Shown one piece after another: positions 59,346 through 64,000 of a stretch of 64,000 nucleotides of DNA. The notes beneath the pieces were generated by a model, which was not told the origin of the DNA, made no database searches, and worked only from the letters and a program-made list of their open reading frames with translations. Location: positions 4,552,336-4,616,335 of the forward strand of contig ML677385.1 in assembly GCA_007922305.1 (NCBI GenBank). The letters are read 5' to 3'. The position numbers were made by a program, and so were the translations under genes. This DNA comes from Dermatemys mawii. Its lineage: Eukaryota > Chordata > Testudines > Dermatemydidae. Within the stretch, counting starts at the first letter, position 1, and the number at the start of each line of letters is the position of its first letter.

Positions 59346-61836
59346 GCTTACACATATGTTTACATAGCTTGCATCCAAGGCATCTTTAGTTCTAGAACTG
59401 TTCTTTATCCAGACTGAAATACCCATGTGCTATATGAGAAATCAGGCATCACAGTTTTCTTATTAATATGCCCTGACAGTCCTGGACTTAGGCTACCAAG
59501 GAAGGGAGTAAGTCCCAAAGTCAAGAACATTTTATGGAGAACACTCTTCTCAGCAGTCTCCTCTTTGTTAAACTTGCAGGAGGACTGTTTGCAACTGCAA
59601 CATTTTACAGTGGGATAGGAGACTCCCTAAATCTTGGAAAGTTTTGATTAATCTAAGGGCAGACTCCTTCAATGAAGGGCAAGGTGATAGTAGGAGTTAG
59701 ATCTTCCAGGTGTTTCCCTCTTGAGCATCATTTCACTCTTGCTCATGTTCGTCTTCAGCCAATTATGGTGCAGAAAGAAAATAAATGTTGAAACCTCAAA
59801 GGTTACCACAAAATGGAATTGTCCCCCATTCACCACCAAAATTTATTTTGTTCCCCCTTTGGAATAAAATCAAAACCTTTCAAAAGTTTTCATGAAACAG
59901 ATTAGTGTTGAAACAGTAGTTTTCCGATTGAAAAGGAATATAGTTTTCCATCAGAGTCTCTCTTTCTCTCTGGAAGTGACTGGACAATCCGCCCTGGAGC
60001 TCAGAAAGCTTTTTCAACAAAAATGTCATCAAACCTGCAAAACGTTTTGGCTTTGAGGAAACAGCACATTTTGACAACATATTTCCTGCATGGCAAGTTA
60101 CTGTGAAAGGATGTGTTGTTTTCAGGCATCCATAGTAATAACTGTTACATCTATATGTAAAATAAAAACCAAAACTCCTTCCACCGCTTTCCTCCTATTT
60201 GAATTGCTTTGGTTTTGCTTACAGGCCTTCCCAGCTGTCTTCCACTAGGCTCCTGTGACCTTACAAACACTGCATCGAAAACAGTCTCCATTATATCTTC
60301 TCCAAAATGGCATTGCATCTTTTGTTGCTTTATCTCATTACAAACTGATTTGCAATTGGCTATTATTATCACCCTTCAGTTTGTTTTTGACATTACTGCT
60401 TTCTAAGAAGGTCACTTCCTTTGAATTAGATTTCCTCAAAGGTTAGCTTGTATTTTTCAAGGTTGTATTTCACTTTATTATTTTCATCCCACTTTTCTAA
60501 TCTCTTCAGGTCCTGTTGTGTTGTGTTGCTGTACTATCTGGTGTCTGCAACACCTGCAGATTTATGTAATGTGCATCTTATCCTCTCTTCTGAGCTACTG
60601 ATAAAGAAATTAAAGAAAACCAGGCCTAACACTGCTGTACGCAACAGTCCATTGGACGCTTCTTAACATGATACATTGTTGTTTGTTATCCATTTCTTAA
60701 CATTTCAATTGTGTTATAATGCTTATATACAGGTCAGTTTGAATTCTTGTTTCCATTAATCATTTTGTGGGACACTGTATGAAATGTTTATTAAAATTTA
60801 ATATTATAGCCATTGTATTCCTATTGCTGCAATACCATCTTAAATGCATGAGTAAGATTTTTTTTTTTCCATCAAGGCTGTATATTCCTGCAACATTAAA
60901 TAACCTGTAGTGTTCTTACCAGAGAATATTCTCAGTAGGCCCTGGAATGTATTTTTTTGGGAAAGGGATAAAACTAAGGTCAGTGACTTTTAGTAGCTTC
61001 ACAAAGCTATCAAGTCTGCCAGCCACAAAAACAGCTGGGGAAATCCTCTGCAAACAGAATAGTATCTACAAATTAGCCATCTTCCCACTCCTTCCATGAA
61101 GCCAGACTTCCTTAATTCATAGTAATGACATGTAAAATCTAATTATTAAATACTTATACAGCCAATGTAATAATGACTTCCATACTGGTTACCCTATCTC
61201 CATGAAACTTGTATATACAAACTGTGGAAAATATCAATGGCTAATAAAAATTAATGATTCACAAATGCTACCTTTTTATTTAGTCTTGTTGAAACTATAG
61301 ATTGTTGTGTTTGTTTCAGGAAAATCTCTGAGCTATGGCCAAGATAGTCTTCCTATCACAGTCATTTTGCTTTGATTTTGAAGGAAACTAATATTGTATC
61401 TTTAAAATGAATAACAATATAATATGTTTCAATCTCATTTAGGAAAGAAAATGTAACCAAACATAAATAGACAGTGCTGATATAAACTGATCACCCCAAA
61501 TAAATGCCAACACTCAAAGCTGCCTGCTTTTTGTGCTGGCCTTAACCTTACTTTTTGTCTTGGTTGGAGGTGTCAGTCTAAAATCTACTTACTCAGCTTT
61601 TAAAGATACAAGGTTATATCATTCTTATAATTTGTTCTTCCAATTAATTCTACTCTCACGAGCAGCAGATTAGTTAATCTGTCAAACGATTACTACTACG
61701 TGTACTGGTTGGAGCTGTCTGGTGACTGTTTAAGTCTTTGGTACTAACTTGTATACTCTGAGGTTGTGGTCATTCAAGTGAATCAGTAGTTTTAAAAATT
61801 GTACTCTGATTATGCTTTTTTTTTTTTTTCTTTTAG

Positions 61837-61941
61837 GGTAAAAGTTATCCCTTTAAGGGTGCATTTCCTACTATGTGGAACCCTTTTGTCATCTTAGATT
61901 TCAACAATCTATGGAGGACGATGGATGAAATGGGAAAGGAG
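61837..61941 (+). CDS. MAOA/MAOB: MAO exon 4
   Basis: 105 nt, 35 codons, phase 0 at both ends. The acceptor TTTTAG follows a T tract of about 15 and the donor GTGTGT is somewhat weak. It encodes [16 protein letters not shown], then a hydrophobic segment and [13 protein letters not shown]. Human MAOA and MAOB have a second Pro where this has Thr (FPT instead of FPP), and an aromatic residue before LD where this has Ile (ILDF), so this segment is a little diverged but not broken. Confidence 0.94.
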
Positions 61942-62761
61942 GTGTGTAGAGACTCAGCTATCCAATGTAGTTAGCCCTTGTAACATCACGCCTTCAAAGG
62001 TGTGATGTTAGCACATGTTAAATAACACATGTCTTAATAGCCTAGTGCAGGCAAGGCACAGTGCCTTTAACATATGCTAAACTCCTTCCCCAGAGGCTTT
62101 AACTAACTTGACCAACTAAAATACGTGTTAAAGGTGATGTACACTGGTTCTCACTATACTGTTCAGCTAGGAGTGTTTAAAAAGGAAAGTGCAGGTGCTT
62201 CAGAACCTAAACAGGGAAGCTGTAGAATTGCACACTTCTCTCCAGCATAGCATTTTACCTCACCTAGCATCATTTTAGTCTACTTTTTTTAGTCTCTGCA
62301 AGTCCACTTTATTTCTGTTTAGAACTTGTGTAGATTTCTAGAAGAACATTTAACAGAATTCTGTAGTGCAGGTGAGCCTGTAACTGGTATACTGAATTAG
62401 TGCCTCCCAAAAATACACTTTCTATTACTCGGCTTCTAAGATTGACTCTCTTCTCAGATATTTTTTCTACCAGTAAGAGTTGCTCTCTTGCTTTTAAAAC
62501 TCCCCTTGATTTTTACAGGATAAATAATACTAAAAATAATAGCAAAAATATATACTAATCAGAGAAAATTATTCAAATATATCTTTTCTTTAAACAGTTT
62601 CGTTTAAAATAGAGTCTTAAATCAGAGTCTGTATCTCCTAATTTTAATGTGAAATCAATTGACTCAGTTAAAAATTAGTCTGTGTTAAGAGCCTATTGTA
62701 AAAGGGAGAAGGGTGGGTTTTTTTTTCCAGAAAAGCAGAATTTTGTGCTAAGTGTTCTCTC

Positions 62762-62803
62762 TAACTTTATAGGCAGAATGTAAGAATTCTGCCTATAAAG
62801 TTA
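62762..62803. repeat. Perfect 18-bp hairpin in MAO intron 4
   Basis: TAACTTTATAGGCAGAAT and ATTCTGCCTATAAAGTTA around a 6-nt loop. Confidence 0.95.
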
Positions 62804-62911
62804 AAATTGAAATAGTCTTATCCGGAATAGAAGTCTCAGGTAAGTGCTGAGAAGAAGCCTTTTGTCCCAATAAAAATGATTGGTATAAATCTGGTATAAT
62901 TTCTGGTTTAA

Positions 62912-62990
62912 GAATAGCAGCCACGTTAGTCTGTATCCGTAAAGAAAATGAGGAATACTTGTGGCACCTTAGAAACTAACCATTTATTTC
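62912..62990 (+). repeat. Fragment of the GTGGCACCTTAGA-family repeat
   Basis: Reads AGCAGCCACGTTAGTCTGTA and CTTGTGGCACCTTAGAAACT, the head of the same family as at 45195 and 28239. Confidence 0.65.
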
Positions 62991-63297
62991 TGGATTATTT
63001 CCATAATTTCTGGATCACTTTTCTAGTCCCGTCCTTTTATACCATGAAACCTGGAAAAAAAAATCATAGTGCATTGATGGAAGAATGCTTCTGTTGACCT
63101 AGCTAATTAGGTTCAGGGAGGTGGTGTTCCTGCACAAACAGAAAAATCCTTTCTGTCCGTATATGCTGCGTCTACCCTATGGGGTTGTGCCAGCATAGCT
63201 GTATAGTGTAGCTGTGCCAGTCTAGTGTATGTAGAGAAGACATACCCGCAGTGTGCAATTTTGTTACTGATTGTTTGCTGTTCTTATGTTGTCATAG

Positions 63298-63389
63298 ATT
63301 CCTAATGAAGCCCCATGGAAGGCACCACATGCACAAGAATGGGACAAAATGTCTATGCAAGATTTCATAGACAGAGTTTGTTGGACAAA
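63298..63389 (+). CDS. MAOA/MAOB: MAO exon 5
   Basis: 92 nt, with acceptor TTGTCATAG and donor GTAAGA. The last codon is split after two bases (phase 2). It encodes [18 protein letters not shown] followed by [19 protein letters not shown] and the final K resemble MAOA. WKAP and EW resemble MAOB. It is the last exon visible, and the gene runs on beyond the window. Confidence 0.94.
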
Positions 63390-64000
63390 GTAAGAATCAT
63401 TTTAACATTAAAGTGTATAACAGGTTATAGCTGGATGTTACTGCAGGCCAACTATACAGAGCAACAGCTAAGTACAGGAAGTGAGGAATACAATGTCCCA
63501 TTGAAAGTGCCAGGGGTAATTGGAGAAGGTGGATTCTAATTATCACCATTGAAATTTGAGGACAGCTAACACTACTTTTGCAGAAATACACCAAGAGGTT
63601 TAGTGACCACAAATGAACAGGATATTGGTTTTACATCTTAATCTGAAAGACAAAACTTCCAGCAATACAGTGTTCACTGACGTTATGATGGGGCATTGAA
63701 TCAGTGCTATCTCTGAGAGTGAGAGAGAGAGCTACCTACCAAATCACCAATAGCACTTCTTACAGCACTTGATGTTTTTCTCTGAAGGCGTCCCATCCTA
63801 ATACTACCTTGGCTTGAAACTGACGCTTGAACATCTATGGCCCATACACATTAATATGACTTTCACTTCACTGGGAAGAAGAGCAGAGGGTTCTAAATGG
63901 TGATCAGGTTTGATAACTATAATAACTGAGCAAATACACAGTGCATCCCATTATTTTCCATATGTTATTTTAACTCAAATAAAGAGCGGATAAAAATGTA
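63390..64000 (+). other. Start of MAO intron 5
   Basis: No exon 6 is seen before the window ends. The only notable item is a short GA-rich microsatellite at about 63716-63732. Confidence 0.75.

Larger units (their letters stand above)
49319..61836 (+). other. MAO intron 3 (12.5 kb)
   Basis: Contains a long palindrome (50138-50210), an LTR-like stretch (about 51397-52125), two small tandem duplications (52875-52928, 58761-58837), hAT MITEs (57539-57668, 59038-59345) and a MIR relic (56490-56620). A possible CR1 end lies near 58090-58130, where the words TTTCTATGATTCTATCA are seen. I see no host exon or RNA gene. Between 52130 and 56480 and between 59360 and 61800 nothing else stands out apart from AT-rich unique-looking sequence. 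Confidence 0.8.
61942..63297 (+). other. MAO intron 4 (1.36 kb)
   Basis: Right after exon 4 lies MITE-like sequence at about 61970-62160. It has imperfect inverted words (TAACATCACGCC and GGTGTGATGTTA) and several ACACATGTTA-type motifs. Further on are an 18-bp perfect hairpin (62762-62803), a fragment of a turtle-type interspersed repeat (62912-62990) and DNA-transposon-like sequence at about 63160-63250 before exon 5. Confidence 0.7.
27062..63389 (+). other. MAOA/MAOB: Monoamine oxidase gene, 5' part (exons 1-5 of a longer gene)
   Basis: Five exons with GT-AG borders splice to 476 nt (158 codons plus 2 nt) in one open frame. The product is the N-terminal part of a flavin-dependent amine oxidase of the mitochondrial outer membrane, which oxidatively deaminates monoamines such as serotonin, dopamine and phenethylamine. 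Visible motifs are the dinucleotide-binding GGGISG (residues 11-16), [23 protein letters not shown] and WDKM. Exon sizes after exon 1 (95, 138, 105 and 92 nt) agree with what I recall of human MAOA and MAOB. The short start MSEKWDV resembles [22 protein letters not shown] and NNLWRT resemble MAOA, while KVNEVE and LIHHVK resemble MAOB. My hand tally is about 15 to 15, so the paralogue is undecided. The substrate-cage residues, the Cys that binds FAD and the C-terminal membrane anchor lie in later exons outside the window. Confidence 0.95.

Overview
The window is nuclear DNA of a vertebrate, most likely a turtle (a crocodilian is the main alternative). Three things support this: split coding exons with GT-AG borders; a CpG island at the one host gene; and a repeat mix of CR1 LINE tails, L2/MIR-type CORE-SINE relics, hAT and PIF/Harbinger DNA transposons and short solo-LTR-like units. 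There is no prokaryotic feature, no CRISPR array, and no rRNA or tRNA gene that I can support. Nearly all short open frames are chance or lie inside repeats.

The only host gene seen is the 5' part of a flavin monoamine oxidase gene (MAOA/MAOB family) on the + strand. Exon 1 (27062-27107) lies in a CpG island. Exons 2 to 5 are at 48482-48576, 49181-49318, 61837-61941 and 63298-63389, and the rest of the gene is beyond the right edge. The spliced 158 complete codons start with the FAD-binding GGGISG motif and read without interruption. Hand comparison with human MAOA and MAOB gives about equal numbers of A-like and B-like residues, so the paralogue is left open.

Upstream (1-26.7 kb) is gene-poor flank. 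Its main feature is a complete 4.45-kb PIF/Harbinger transposon at 19141-23591 with inverted ends and a TAA target duplication. It carries an intact 413-residue DDE transposase on + and a convergent, broken Myb/SANT partner gene on -. Other flank items are two LTR-like units with TGTGACA...CTCCATYACA ends (2759-3418, 24179-24520), a Harbinger-type MITE with a nested hAT MITE (4172-4724), and many CR1, L2 and MIR fragments. Part of the MAO promoter region (around 26837) has a diverged second copy about 3.2 kb upstream (around 23667).

Intron 1 (21.4 kb) holds a CR1 3' half with a nested hAT MITE, a 286-bp Harbinger MITE with strong palindromes, a deleted Harbinger element (38712-40765) with remnants of both element genes, an 831-bp hAT-type element with an internal minisatellite, a 764-bp Harbinger-type element, and smaller hAT MITEs. 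Intron 3 (12.5 kb) holds two hAT MITEs, MIR pieces, an LTR-like stretch and a long palindrome. I found no convincing undescribed system. The most useful leads are the intact Harbinger transposase beside a broken partner, the duplicated promoter segment and the unresolved MAO paralogy.
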